Origin: Erythrobacter sp. SDW2
Lineage (GTDB): Bacteria; Pseudomonadota; Alphaproteobacteria; Sphingomonadales; Sphingomonadaceae
Reading direction: 5' to 3'
Length of the DNA stretch: 64,000 nucleotides
Assembly: GCF_021431965.1 (NCBI RefSeq)
Contig: NZ_CP090370.1
Location: 372,001 to 436,000 of the forward strand
Shown piece after piece: positions 44,615-53,475 of this stretch (position 1 is the stretch's first letter; each line of letters opens with the position of its first letter). Made by a program: the position numbers and the translations under genes. Below the pieces are notes generated by a model, which saw only the letters and a program-made list of their open reading frames with translations, made no database searches and was not told the DNA's origin.

Positions 44615-44690
44615 GCCGCCCGATCCCGGGCGGCAGCAGGTCGTGTTCAGCCCACGACCAACCGCCCCCGAACCCCGGGGGTGGTGGTGG
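44615..44690 (-). promoter_or_regulatory. Candidate threonine attenuator: alternative RNA hairpins upstream of thrS
   Basis: On the thrS strand three exclusive pairings are possible. 1:2: CCCCCG (44681-44676) with CGGGGG (44670-44665), extended imperfectly through the Thr codons. 2:3: GGGCGG (44667-44662) with CCGCCC (44633-44628), enclosing the perfect hairpin GGTCGTG/CACGACC (44659-44653 with 44645-44639). 3:4: GCCGCCCG (44634-44627) with CGGGCGGC (44622-44615), loop GGAT. Stalling at the Thr codons would free segment 2 and prevent 3:4. The 3:4 hairpin has no U tract, so how it would stop transcription or translation is unclear. Confidence 0.65.
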
Positions 44691-44715
44691 TAGTGGTGGC
44701 GAACTGGTTGGCCAT
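44647..44715 (-). CDS. Threonine-rich leader peptide of thrS (22 codons)
   Basis: The minus-strand frame reads MANQFATTTTTTPGVRGRLV-VG and stops at TGA (44649-44647), 136 nt before the thrS ATG. It has six consecutive Thr codons (ACC ACT ACC ACC ACC ACC) at positions 7-12, the hallmark of a ribosome-mediated attenuator sensing charged tRNA-Thr. No Shine-Dalgarno precedes the ATG; instead a plausible -10 element ends 6 nt before it, so the mRNA may be leaderless, as described for the trpL leader of Sinorhizobium. An in-frame ATG at 44757 would give a 36-aa version. The peptide itself probably has no other function. Confidence 0.7.
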   Translation of the reverse strand: MANQFATTTTTTPGVRGRLVVG

Positions 44716-44750
44716 GACGGCGAAATAGGCCGGGCGGTGCAGCTTGGCAA
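44716..44750 (-). promoter_or_regulatory. Putative thrS promoter placing the leader AUG at +1
   Basis: On the minus strand TTGCCA (44750-44745), a 17-bp spacer and TATTTC (44727-44722). Six bases later is the A of the leader ATG (44715). The -35 matches consensus at four to five positions; the -10 is weak. It lies between the upstream terminator and the leader, the only space available for a dedicated thrS promoter. Confidence 0.5.
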
Positions 44751-44760
44751 GACGCATGCG

Positions 44761-44789
44761 AAAAGGGGGCCCCGCCGATGGCGGAGCCC
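44761..44789 (-). terminator. Rho-independent terminator of the 85-aa protein gene
   Basis: On the minus strand a 10-bp stem GGGCTCCGCC/GGCGGGGCCC with one G-U pair and loop ATC is followed by CC and TTTT. It starts 27 bp after the stop of the small membrane protein gene and isolates thrS from it. Confidence 0.85.
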
Positions 44790-44815
44790 TCAAGCCGTGC
44801 AACTTGCCCAGGGGG

Positions 44816-45073
44816 TCAGGCAGTTGCAGGGGTAGGATTGGCGCCCGACTGGCTCGGGGTCGCGGGAGTCGTGCCGTCTTCAGCGGCCTTTTTGTCCAAG
44901 TGCTTCTTGAGGAAATAACCGCCCACGCCCATCGCCAGCATGGTGGGAATGCTCAAGCGGGCGATCATGGCGGGAACGGCTGCGCCCACTAGTGCGCCAG
45001 TGGTGCCATTCACGCCGCGGGTTTTTTCCGCGATATTACCGCCGATAATGGCGCCGATCATCTTGCCAATCAT
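44816..45073 (-). CDS. Small membrane protein of unknown function
   Basis: 85 aa. A Gly/Ala-rich hydrophobic N-terminal half (MIGKMIGAIIGGNIAEKTRG, then GALVGAAVPAMIA) and a second hydrophobic stretch (SIPTMLAMGVGGYFLKKHL) suggest one or two membrane segments, followed by a polar Thr/Ala/Pro-rich tail. I recognise no named family; similar small proteins occur in sphingomonads. The strong Shine-Dalgarno AAAGGAG sits in the 3' arm of an imperfect stem-loop (45081-45108, CCTTTTGCC with GGCAACAAAGG), so initiation may be modulated. It lies downstream of the PhoD-like gene on the same strand and has its own terminator. Confidence 0.68.
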   Translation of the reverse strand: MIGKMIGAIIGGNIAEKTRGVNGTTGALVGAAVPAMIARLSIPTMLAMGVGGYFLKKHLDKKAAEDGTTPATPSQSGANPTPATA

Positions 45074-45124
45074 GGTTGTCTCCTTTGTTGCCCTACCAAC
45101 GGCAAAAGGAAGCGAGAGTTCCTG

Positions 45125-46777
45125 CTAGATATCGAGCGTGCGGCTTCCGGCAGCGGTGGAAACACGCTTGGTCCCGAACAACCGGGGCGAGCGTTGCCGG
45201 ACGGTATCCATGAAGCGGTATTCGCTGGTGGCCCTGGCCGGCGTCAGTTCCACCGCCATGTAGCCCCGCCGTGCGCTGTCCATCCATTTGAGCTGGGGGT
45301 TTTCGTCCACCATGCCCTTGGCCAACCGGTCGGCAGGAATGCCGCCGAGATAGGTTTCGAGACCGGGCGAAGAAACGCTTTGCCCGCCGAACTCGACCCC
45401 GACCCTGGCACCGCCATGGTCGAGTTCGAACGCCCAGGCATTGTGCGTGTCGCCTGTCAGCACGACAAGGTTGGCGTCTGCCTCCAAAGAGGCCTGGAAC
45501 AGCCTTTCCCGCGCGACCGGATAGCCATCCCACGCGTCCATGTTCGATGGTAGTCCGGCCTTGCTCGCCATCATGGCCGCTGCCAACCGCTGCCGCACGA
45601 AGTCGGGCAGCCTGTCGCTGATCGCGGCCTCGATGATCGACGGTGCGCGCGAACTGCCCATCAGCACCTGCTGGGCGAGCACCTGCCACTGTTTTCCGGC
45701 AACGCGCGAAGCCTTGAGCCCTTCCGCCAGCCATGCTTCCTGCACCGTCCCCAGCATGCTGCGCGACGGATCGAGATAGTCGCCCTGGCGGAACGCAGTC
45801 AGCGCCTGCATCACTGTCTCGGGGTCGCTCTTGCCAGCGAGGATCCCGGCCACGCTGAACGGCTTGGCCCGGGCGGTCAGGCGCGTTTCGAGCCGGAAGA
45901 TGGTCGCCAGATCGCCGATTTCGTAGCTGGCCCAATCGGCATCGCTGACCGGCAGCCATTCGCGATAGGCCTGCAGCGCCACCCGCTTGCGCATTGACCA
46001 GTCGCCCTCGCTGTCCGGCTGGTGGTTCTGCGCCCCTTCGGCATAGCTGTCATTGGCGGTTTCGTGATCGTCCCACACCATGATCATGGGATAGAGCTGG
46101 GTCAGCCGCTGCAGGTCCGGGTCGCGGCGATAGATCGCGTGGCGGGCGCGGTAATCGGCCAGCGTGACGATTTCGCTAGCGGGGTTGAGGACCCGCCCGG
46201 CGACGGTCTGCTCGGTCGAAGGATAATTCCCGGGCTGATATTCGTAGAGATAGTCCCCGGTGTGCACCACCAGATCGAACTCGTCCGCTTCTGCGGCATG
46301 GCGATAGGCGTTGAACCAGCCGAAACCGATGTTGGAGCAGGAAAACACTGCCATGCGGAACCGGTCTGTCGGACCCTCGGGCAGGGTGCGGGTGCGACCC
46401 TCGGGCGAGACATTGCCCGCGCTGTCGATGAAGCGGTAGCTGTGCCAGCTGCCCGGCTCGAGCCCGGTGGCAACCGGCTTGATGCACCAGTCGCGCTCGG
46501 GCGTCGCCTCGACCTCGCCGCCGGCAACCACACGGCCCGCGCTGTCCTTGACCTCCCACCGGACCATGGTCGGCTGCTCCGCCTGGTAACGGCTCCATAG
46601 CAGAACGGAGCTGGCGGTGGGCTCGCCGCTGGCGACGCCATGGGTGAAGCCGCGTTCGCCCGATTGCGCGGACAGCGGCATCGCGAACAGACCGGTGCCC
46701 AGCAGACCGCCCCTCAGCAGGCTGCGCCGGTCCAGCGGGAGGAGCGGGGCGGCGGCAGGCGGTTCGGTCGGGATCAT
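45125..46777 (-). CDS. PhoD-like alkaline phosphatase/phosphodiesterase, Tat-exported
   Basis: Secreted metallophosphoesterase of 550 aa. A twin-arginine signal is visible (LDRRSLLRGGLLGTGLFAMP, cleavage near LSAQS). An N-terminal Ig-like domain (FTHGVASGEPTASSVLLWSR) precedes the catalytic domain with metal ligands in FDLVVHTGDYLYEYQPG, MVWDDHETANDSY and LVVLTGDTHNAWAFEL (GDTHN with the conserved Asp and His). This is the PhoD family, which releases phosphate from phosphodiesters such as phospholipids or teichoic-acid-like polymers using Ca/Fe. There is no Pho-box-like direct repeat that I could confirm upstream. It is divergent from the alpha/beta hydrolase gene. Confidence 0.92.
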   Translation of the reverse strand: MIPTEPPAAAPLLPLDRRSLLRGGLLGTGLFAMPLSAQSGERGFTHGVASGEPTASSVLLWSRYQAEQPTMVRWEVKDSAGRVVAGGEVEATPERDWCIKPVATGLEPGSWHSYRFIDSAGNVSPEGRTRTLPEGPTDRFRMAVFSCSNIGFGWFNAYRHAAEADEFDLVVHTGDYLYEYQPGNYPSTEQTVAGRVLNPASEIVTLADYRARHAIYRRDPDLQRLTQLYPMIMVWDDHETANDSYAEGAQNHQPDSEGDWSMRKRVALQAYREWLPVSDADWASYEIGDLATIFRLETRLTARAKPFSVAGILAGKSDPETVMQALTAFRQGDYLDPSRSMLGTVQEAWLAEGLKASRVAGKQWQVLAQQVLMGSSRAPSIIEAAISDRLPDFVRQRLAAAMMASKAGLPSNMDAWDGYPVARERLFQASLEADANLVVLTGDTHNAWAFELDHGGARVGVEFGGQSVSSPGLETYLGGIPADRLAKGMVDENPQLKWMDSARRGYMAVELTPARATSEYRFMDTVRQRSPRLFGTKRVSTAAGSRTLDI

Positions 46778-46876
46778 CGGGCTCTCCTCTTCTCTCGCTC
46801 CATCCCTTAGCTGGATGAAGCCCTTGTGACAGCACCGGCTTTACCCTTCTGCACCAAACGGGCATGTCATCGGGCC

Positions 46877-47608
46877 ATGAGCGATGTCCAGTATTACGCC
46901 ATGCCCGCAGGCCACCAAATCGCCTATCGTCATGCTGCCGGGGCCAGCCCGACACTTGTGTTCCTGCCCGGCTACATGTCCGACATGGACGGCGGCAAGG
47001 CGACCGCGCTGTTCGAATGGGCCAGGGCGCGGGGGCAAGCCTGCCTGTTGCTCGACTATTCAGGGTGTGGCCGCAGCGATGGCACATTCGCCGAAGGCAC
47101 TTTGTCGAAATGGCGCGGCGAGGTACGCGAGCTGATCCGAACCAAGGTGGATGGACCGGTGATACTTGTCGGCTCGTCGATGGGTGGGTGGCTGAACCTG
47201 ATGGTCGGCATGACGCTCGGTCAGCAATTGGCCGGCTTGATCGGTGTCGCTTCGGCCCCCGATTTCACCGAATGGGGCCGCAGCGACGCTGACAAGTGCA
47301 GGCTGGCGGCCGGTGAAACGGTGCTAGACGACAATCCATACGGACCGGAACCGACCCCCATGCACCCGGGCTTCTGGGCCGATGGCCAGGCCAACCTGCT
47401 GCTGGGCGGGAACATCCCCATCATGTGCCCCGTTCGGCTGTTGCATGGCCAGAACGATGCGGATGTGCCGTGGGACATTTCCATGCGCCTTGCCGACGCG
47501 CTGCAATCGAAGGATGTCGTGGTGACGCTGGTCAAGGACGGCGACCATCGCCTGTCGCGCGAGCAGGATATCGCCCGGCTGCTTGCCATCGTGGAGGAAT
47601 TGCTGTGA
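46877..47608 (+). CDS. Alpha/beta hydrolase
   Basis: Serine hydrolase of 243 aa, cytoplasmic. The nucleophile elbow is GSSMGGW (Ser 100 region) and the oxyanion strand LVFLPGYMSDMDGGKA. Asp in LLHGQNDADVPWDIS and His in DGDHRLSREQD complete the triad. The pattern fits the acyl-thioesterase/esterase group related to ABHD10; the substrate is unknown. The stop overlaps the GTG start of the luciferase-like oxidoreductase gene (GTGA), so the two form an operon. Confidence 0.88.
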   Translation: MSDVQYYAMPAGHQIAYRHAAGASPTLVFLPGYMSDMDGGKATALFEWARARGQACLLLDYSGCGRSDGTFAEGTLSKWRGEVRELIRTKVDGPVILVGSSMGGWLNLMVGMTLGQQLAGLIGVASAPDFTEWGRSDADKCRLAAGETVLDDNPYGPEPTPMHPGFWADGQANLLLGGNIPIMCPVRLLHGQNDADVPWDISMRLADALQSKDVVVTLVKDGDHRLSREQDIARLLAIVEELL

Positions 47609-48603
47609 CCCGACTATCGGTGCTCGACCTTATCCCGGTCCGCGAAGGCGGCACCGTCAGCGAGGCTTTCGCCGCCAGCGCACAACTCGCCCGCACTGCC
47701 GAAGCCGCCGGCTACCATCGCTTCTGGATCGCCGAACATCACGCCATGGAGGGGATCGCCGGGGGCGCGACGTCGGTCGCCATCGCTCACATCGGCAGCG
47801 TCACCAGGACCATCCGCATCGGGTCTGGCGGGATCATGCTGCCCAACCACACGCCGTTCCAGATCGCCGAGCAGTTCGGCACGCTCGACGCGCTCTATCC
47901 GGGACGCATTGATCTGGGGTTGGGCCGGGCACCGGGTGCAGGGCCGGAACTGCAAAGGGCGCTGCGCAAGAACCTCCACGCCGCATCGGAATACTTCCCG
48001 CAGGATGTGATTGAACTTCGCGCCCTGCTGACCGGCGATCAGGACCTGCCGATCAGGGCCACGCCCGGACATGGTTCAAATGTCGAGCTGTGGATGCTCG
48101 GCTCCAGCCTGTTCGGCGCGCAACTGGCGGCCCGGCTGGGCCTGCCCTACGCCTTCGCATCGCATTTCGCACCGGACCATCTGGACGATGCACTGGCCAT
48201 CTACCGGCGCGATTTCCAGCCCTCCGCAACGCTCGACCGGCCGCGTGTGATGGCAGCGATGCAGGTCATCTGCGCGCCGACCGACGATGAGGCGCAGTTC
48301 CTTGCCTCCAGCCAGGCGCAGGCCTTCGTCCGCCTGCGCAGCGGCAAGCCGGGCAAGCTGCCGCCACCCATCAGGAACTATTGCGCCGGCCTGCCTGCCC
48401 AGGCGCAAGCCATGCTGGCCCATCTCGAACAGGCCGCCGCGGTCGGCTCGCCCGAGACAGTGCGTAACCGCATTACCGCCTTCACCGAACGCACGAGGGC
48501 CGACGAGATCATCGTCGCCGGATCGACCTATGACCCCGCCGCACGTTGCCGCTCGCTGGAACTGACCATGGAAGCGCTGCAAACCATCGGGGCGGAATGC
48601 TAA
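47605..48603 (+). CDS. Luciferase-like (LLM class) flavin oxidoreductase
   Basis: Flavin-dependent monooxygenase-type TIM barrel of 332 aa. N-terminal LSVLDLIPVREGGTVSEAFA, YHRFWIAEHHAMEGIAGGAT and RIDLGLGRAPGAGPELQRAL are hallmarks of the MsnO8/YhbW-type bacterial luciferase-like group. It would use FMNH2 supplied by a partner reductase; the natural substrate is unknown. It starts with GTG at 47605, overlapping the hydrolase stop. A short inverted repeat GCAAG-CATGCG-CTTGC (48612-48627) follows the stop; it lacks a T tract, so I do not call it a terminator. Confidence 0.9.
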   Translation: MTRLSVLDLIPVREGGTVSEAFAASAQLARTAEAAGYHRFWIAEHHAMEGIAGGATSVAIAHIGSVTRTIRIGSGGIMLPNHTPFQIAEQFGTLDALYPGRIDLGLGRAPGAGPELQRALRKNLHAASEYFPQDVIELRALLTGDQDLPIRATPGHGSNVELWMLGSSLFGAQLAARLGLPYAFASHFAPDHLDDALAIYRRDFQPSATLDRPRVMAAMQVICAPTDDEAQFLASSQAQAFVRLRSGKPGKLPPPIRNYCAGLPAQAQAMLAHLEQAAAVGSPETVRNRITAFTERTRADEIIVAGSTYDPAARCRSLELTMEALQTIGAEC

Positions 48604-48729
48604 CAACGGGTGCAAGCATGCGCTTGCGACCCCCGGGACAAAGGCCTATCGGCGAAACAATACTGCGTTAGACGGCAATCATATAATAGCCGCGGCGCGG
48701 GACAAGCCCAGCAGAGGAGCGCTCGCAGG

Positions 48730-51700
48730 ATGAGCACGACCGACGAAATTTCCGCCACGGAAGCGGACCCCAAACTCGTCAAGCAACTGGCCGCCAAGCT
48801 GAAGGACTCGCTCCTGCCCGGCGACGATCCCCTGACCAGGGAGGAGATCGACGAGGCGGCCAGGTTCATCCTTGCCACCGCCGCGCAGCGCAAGCCCGGC
48901 GAATCGGCCGTTTCCCTGAAATCGGCTCTGGGGGAGCGGCGCATCCTGCGTATCGCCCTCGTCAATGACGACATGCCGTTCCTGGTCGATTCGGTCGCCG
49001 CGACCATCGCTGCGCACGGTCTGTCGATCGACCGCCTGCTGCACCCGGTGCTACGGGTCGCGCGCGACGACGGCAACACCCTCACCGGGTTTCCCGGCAA
49101 GGGCGCTCCGGTTCCCGCCGAATCGCTGATCTATCTCGAGACCGAGCGGGTCGATGCCCGCCTGCGGCGCGAGATCGAGCAGGCGCTCAAGGTCACCCTC
49201 GCCGATGTTCATGCGGCAGTGGCGGATTGGCCGAAGGTGCAGAAGGTCATGCTGGCCGATGCAGAGGCCATCGAAGCGCAGGACGCTGAAGGCGCTGAAC
49301 TGCTGCGTTGGCTCAATGACGGGATGCTGACCCAGCTGGGCCACCTGACCCGCCATCGTGACGGTTCGACCGAGGAAGTGCTCGGCATCTGTCGCAAGAG
49401 CGCCAAGCAAATCCTGGCCGATGCTTCCTTCGAGCGCGCCTTCGAGTGGTTCGAGCGGAAGGGCAAGGCGGCTCGCCAGCTACCGCTGATCGTCAAGGCC
49501 AACCGCATGTCGAATGTCCATCGCCGGGTGCCGCTCGATCTGTTCATCGTGCCTCGGATGGAGGGAAGGAAGGTCATGGCCCTTTCGGTCCATGCCGGTG
49601 TCTGGACCAGTGCAGCGCTCGCCACCAAGCCCGCCTCGGTACCGCGGCTTCGCAGCCAGCTCGACGCGCTGATGGAACAATACGACCTCAATCCCGTCGG
49701 CCATGCCGGCAAGGCACTGGTCCATGCCTTGACCGAGCTGCCGCACGATCTGACCATCAGTTTCTCGCAGGCCAACATCAGCCGTCTCGCGACCACCATG
49801 ATGAGCCTGGTCGATCGGCCGCGTCCACGCCTGGCGCTGGTCGAGGCCCCGCTGGCCCGCCACCTGTTCGCTTTCGTCTGGTTGCCGCGCGACCTGATCT
49901 CGACCGACCTGCGACACCGTGTCACCTCGATGTTGGAAGAGGGCACAGGGTCGGAGCTGATCGACTGGAGTCTCGACGTCGAAGGCGGCAACCTGGCGCT
50001 ATGGCGTTTCGCGTTCGATATTCGCGAGGTGCGCGACTCCTATGACGAGGACGCGCTCGAGGACCGGCTGCAGGAAATGCTGCGTGGCTGGACCGAAGCG
50101 GTCGAAACCGAACTGGCCAGGAATCACGAGCCCGGTCGGGCCGCGGCGCTGGCCACGCGCTATGCCGAGGCCTTCCCGCTCGGGTACCGCACCGCCTATG
50201 GCGCGCTGGAAGCGGCGACCGACATCGATCGCCTTCGCCGCCTCCTCAGCCATGCTGCCGAAGACGATGGATCGGGGCACCGGCGCGATGCACGGCTCTA
50301 TCGCCTGAGCGGCGATGCCGAAGACCAGCTACGGATGAAGGTGTACCAGGACGAGGGTGCACTGCCATTGTCGGATGCAGTCCCGGCGCTGGAGAATTTC
50401 GGCTTCCGCGTGCTTTCGGAAATGCCGGCCCCGCTGGAAGGCGGCTCGCTCGGCACCGTGCATGACTTCACCTTGAGCCTGTCGGACGGCGCGGACGGGG
50501 AAACCATTCTCGAACGCGCCGAGGCGATCGAGCAGGCCATCGCCGGAGTGCTCAACGGCATTGCCGAAGACGATTGCTTCAACCGGCTGGTGGTTTCGAC
50601 TGCGCTGAGCGCGCGCGAGGCCGAGTGGCTGCGCGCCTTCTATCGCTACCTGCGCCAGACAGGCATGGGCTTCACCATCTACACCGTGGTCGATGCCCTG
50701 GCCCGCGCGCCGGAAGTGACCCGCGCGCTGGTGAAGCTTTTCACTGCCCGCCACGATCCGGCCTTCGACGGCAACCGCAGCGAGGCCGAAGCTGCGGCAG
50801 TGGCGGCAATCAAGGCAGGCCTCGCCAAAGTGGCAGCGATCAACGACGACCGCTTGCTGCGGCTCTATCGCAGTGTCATCGACGCGATCCTGCGCACCAA
50901 TGCCTTCGCGCCGGCCGGGCGCGAGGCGCTCGCCTTCAAGATCGCTTCCGCGTTGGTCCCGAACCTGCCGAAGCCGGTGCCGTGGCGCGAGATCTGGGTC
51001 TATTCGCGCCGGGTCGAGGGCATCCATCTGCGGTCCGGCCCGGTCGCGCGTGGCGGCCTGCGCTGGTCCGACCGACGCGACGACTTCCGCACCGAAATCC
51101 TCGGCCTGATGAAGGCGCAGAAGGTCAAGAATGCGGTGATCGTGCCTTCCGGCGCCAAGGGCGGCTTCTATCCCAAGCAATTGCCCGATCCCGCCCGCGA
51201 CCGGGACGGCTGGGCGGCCGAAGGTCAGGCGAGCTACGAAGTCTTCATCCGCACGCTCCTGTCGGTCACCGACAACATCGTAGAAGGCAAGGTCATCCAT
51301 CCCGAGTGCGTGGTGATCCATGACGGCGAGGACCCTTATTTCGTCGTCGCTGCCGACAAGGGGACTGCCAAGTTCTCCGACGTGGCCAACGGCATCGCCC
51401 AGAGCAGGGATTTCTGGCTCGATGACGCTTTCGCCAGCGGTGGCTCCAACGGCTATGACCACAAGGCGATGGGCATCACCGCCAAGGGCGCCTGGGTCAG
51501 CGTCCAGCGGCATTTCCTCGAGATGGGGACCGATGTGCAGACGGAGCCTGTGGAAGTAGTCGGCTGTGGCGACATGTCGGGTGACGTCTTCGGCAACGGC
51601 ATGCTGCTGTCGAAAGCGATCAAGCTGGTCGCCGCCTTCGATCACCGCCACATCTTCATCGATCCCGACCCCGATCCGGCTGCGAGCTGGAAGGAGCGCG

Positions 51701-53442
51701 CACGCATGTTCGAGCTGCCACGCTCCAGCTGGGACGATTACGACAAGAGCCTGATCAGCAAGGGCGGCGGGGTATTCCCGCGCAGCGTCAAGACCATCAA
51801 GCTGTCGAAGCCGGCGCAGAAGGCCTTGGGAATCGAATCCGCCGAAGTCGATCCCGACACGCTCATCAGCGCCATCCTCAAGGCCCCGGCCGACCTGCTG
51901 TGGTTCGGCGGTATCGGTACCTATGTGAAGGCCGCCAGCGAGAACAACGTGCAGGTTGGCGACCCGTCGAACGACGCCTTGCGGGTCGATGCCAAGGAAT
52001 TGCGGGTCAAGGTGGTCGGTGAAGGCGCGAACCTCGGCGTCACCCAGGCAGCACGGATCGAGTTCGCGCTGGGCGGTGGGCGCATCAACACCGACTTCAT
52101 CGACAATTCGGCCGGAGTCGATTGTTCCGACAACGAGGTCAACATCAAGATCGCCCTCGCTGCAGCCAAACGCGACGGCAAGCTGACGGAGAAGAAGCGC
52201 GTCGCCCTGTTGGCCGAGATGACGGACGAGGTTGCCGAAATCGTGCTCGAAGACAACCGGTTGCAGGCGCTGGCACTGTCCATCGCCGAGCATGGCGGGG
52301 CCGACGCGACAGCGTCGCTGCTCCGGGTGTCGGAACGGCTCGAAGAGCTCGGCTACCTAGACCGGCGGACCGAGGGGCTGGCGGACAACCAGACCCTCAA
52401 TCGCCGGGCATCTGACGGTCAGGGACTCACCCGGCCCGAACTGGCTGTGCTCCTGTCCTATGCCAAGCTGGCGCTGCAGGATGCGATCGAGAATAGCGAC
52501 CTGCCCGACGACCCGGCGCTCGAACGCAATCTGGTCGAGTATTTCCCGGCCCCGATGCGCAAGGCCTACAGGGCGCAGATCGACGGCCACCGGTTACGGC
52601 GGGAGATCGTCGCCACCGACCTCGCCAACCGCATCGTCAACCGCATGGGCATCGTCCACCCTTACGAACTGGCGGAAGAGGAAAGCGTCGGCCTCGCCGA
52701 TATCGCCACCGCCTTCGTCGCGGCCGAAAGGCTGTTCGATGTCCGCCCGATCTGGGACGAGCTCGACAAGGCCAAGATGCCCGAGCTCACCCGCGTGATG
52801 ATGTTCAACCGCGCGGCCGTGGCGATGCGGATCCAGATGGCCGACGTGCTGCGCGCCAGCCCCGGCCTGACCGCGCCAAGCAAGCTGGTCGAGGAGCTCG
52901 GCAAGAATGTCGAGAAACTACTCACCGACACCGACCAGTTGATGGGTGCCGAAACCCGCGCCCTGTCCGGCAGGCTCCGCCAGGAATTCGCCGAGGCCGG
53001 TGCACCCGACAAGCTCGCCGCCCGCATCGCGCATCTCTTCGATGTCGATGGCTCGGTCGGGCTCGCCAAGCTGGCAAGCGACGCCGGGATCGATCCGCGC
53101 AACCTGACCAATGCCTTCACCACGCTGGGACAGGAACTTGGTCTCGCCTGGGCGCAGGGGACCGCCGCCCTCATGAACCCCTCGGATGTGTGGGAGCGCT
53201 TGCTGGTGGCGGGCCTTGCGCGCGACTTCCAGCAGATGCGGCTCGAATTCCTGCATCGGATGACACGTCGCAAGGGAATGAAGGAGAATCCCTGCGCGAC
53301 GGTCACCGACTGGCTCGAGGACAACGCCCCCGCGATCCGGCAGTTCAAGGCCATGATCACCCGCGCGCAGGTCCACACCCCGGTTGCCCCTGCCATGCTG
53401 GCGCAGATTGCCAGCCAGGCCCGGACAATCCTTTCGCGCTAG
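48730..53442 (+). CDS. gdhB: NAD-specific glutamate dehydrogenase, large (~180 kDa) class
   Basis: Converts glutamate to 2-oxoglutarate and ammonia with NAD in catabolism. 1570 aa, in the range of the GDH-180 family of Streptomyces, Caulobacter and Pseudomonas. Long N-terminal ACT-like regulatory region (residues ~1-650), catalytic core with RGGLRWSDRRDDFRTEILGL, KNAVIVPSGAKGGFYPKQLP (the Lys region), VGCGDMSGDVFGNGMLLS and GEGANLGVTQAARIEFALGG (NAD domain), and a helical C-terminal domain. GAGGAG lies about 13 nt before the ATG at 48730. A perfect TATAAT is at 48682-48687, but no good -35 stands 16-18 bp upstream. With glnE it points to tight nitrogen/glutamate control. Confidence 0.96.
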   Translation: MSTTDEISATEADPKLVKQLAAKLKDSLLPGDDPLTREEIDEAARFILATAAQRKPGESAVSLKSALGERRILRIALVNDDMPFLVDSVAATIAAHGLSIDRLLHPVLRVARDDGNTLTGFPGKGAPVPAESLIYLETERVDARLRREIEQALKVTLADVHAAVADWPKVQKVMLADAEAIEAQDAEGAELLRWLNDGMLTQLGHLTRHRDGSTEEVLGICRKSAKQILADASFERAFEWFERKGKAARQLPLIVKANRMSNVHRRVPLDLFIVPRMEGRKVMALSVHAGVWTSAALATKPASVPRLRSQLDALMEQYDLNPVGHAGKALVHALTELPHDLTISFSQANISRLATTMMSLVDRPRPRLALVEAPLARHLFAFVWLPRDLISTDLRHRVTSMLEEGTGSELIDWSLDVEGGNLALWRFAFDIREVRDSYDEDALEDRLQEMLRGWTEAVETELARNHEPGRAAALATRYAEAFPLGYRTAYGALEAATDIDRLRRLLSHAAEDDGSGHRRDARLYRLSGDAEDQLRMKVYQDEGALPLSDAVPALENFGFRVLSEMPAPLEGGSLGTVHDFTLSLSDGADGETILERAEAIEQAIAGVLNGIAEDDCFNRLVVSTALSAREAEWLRAFYRYLRQTGMGFTIYTVVDALARAPEVTRALVKLFTARHDPAFDGNRSEAEAAAVAAIKAGLAKVAAINDDRLLRLYRSVIDAILRTNAFAPAGREALAFKIASALVPNLPKPVPWREIWVYSRRVEGIHLRSGPVARGGLRWSDRRDDFRTEILGLMKAQKVKNAVIVPSGAKGGFYPKQLPDPARDRDGWAAEGQASYEVFIRTLLSVTDNIVEGKVIHPECVVIHDGEDPYFVVAADKGTAKFSDVANGIAQSRDFWLDDAFASGGSNGYDHKAMGITAKGAWVSVQRHFLEMGTDVQTEPVEVVGCGDMSGDVFGNGMLLSKAIKLVAAFDHRHIFIDPDPDPAASWKERARMFELPRSSWDDYDKSLISKGGGVFPRSVKTIKLSKPAQKALGIESAEVDPDTLISAILKAPADLLWFGGIGTYVKAASENNVQVGDPSNDALRVDAKELRVKVVGEGANLGVTQAARIEFALGGGRINTDFIDNSAGVDCSDNEVNIKIALAAAKRDGKLTEKKRVALLAEMTDEVAEIVLEDNRLQALALSIAEHGGADATASLLRVSERLEELGYLDRRTEGLADNQTLNRRASDGQGLTRPELAVLLSYAKLALQDAIENSDLPDDPALERNLVEYFPAPMRKAYRAQIDGHRLRREIVATDLANRIVNRMGIVHPYELAEEESVGLADIATAFVAAERLFDVRPIWDELDKAKMPELTRVMMFNRAAVAMRIQMADVLRASPGLTAPSKLVEELGKNVEKLLTDTDQLMGAETRALSGRLRQEFAEAGAPDKLAARIAHLFDVDGSVGLAKLASDAGIDPRNLTNAFTTLGQELGLAWAQGTAALMNPSDVWERLLVAGLARDFQQMRLEFLHRMTRRKGMKENPCATVTDWLEDNAPAIRQFKAMITRAQVHTPVAPAMLAQIASQARTILSR

Positions 53443-53475
53443 GCACGCCGACGATGCACGCTTGACGACAGGCCA

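Noticed and set aside
44615-44637. Standard rho-independent terminator in the thrS leader
   Set aside because: The stem is strong but is followed by ATGCGGCG rather than a T tract, so I list it as an attenuator hairpin of unproven output, not as a terminator.
48612-48627. Terminator after the luciferase-like gene
   Set aside because: Only a 5-bp stem GCAAG/CTTGC with no T tract.
50329-52293. Long minus-strand open frame opposite gdhB
   Set aside because: Low-complexity basic and acidic translation without a family; the plus strand encodes conserved glutamate dehydrogenase throughout.
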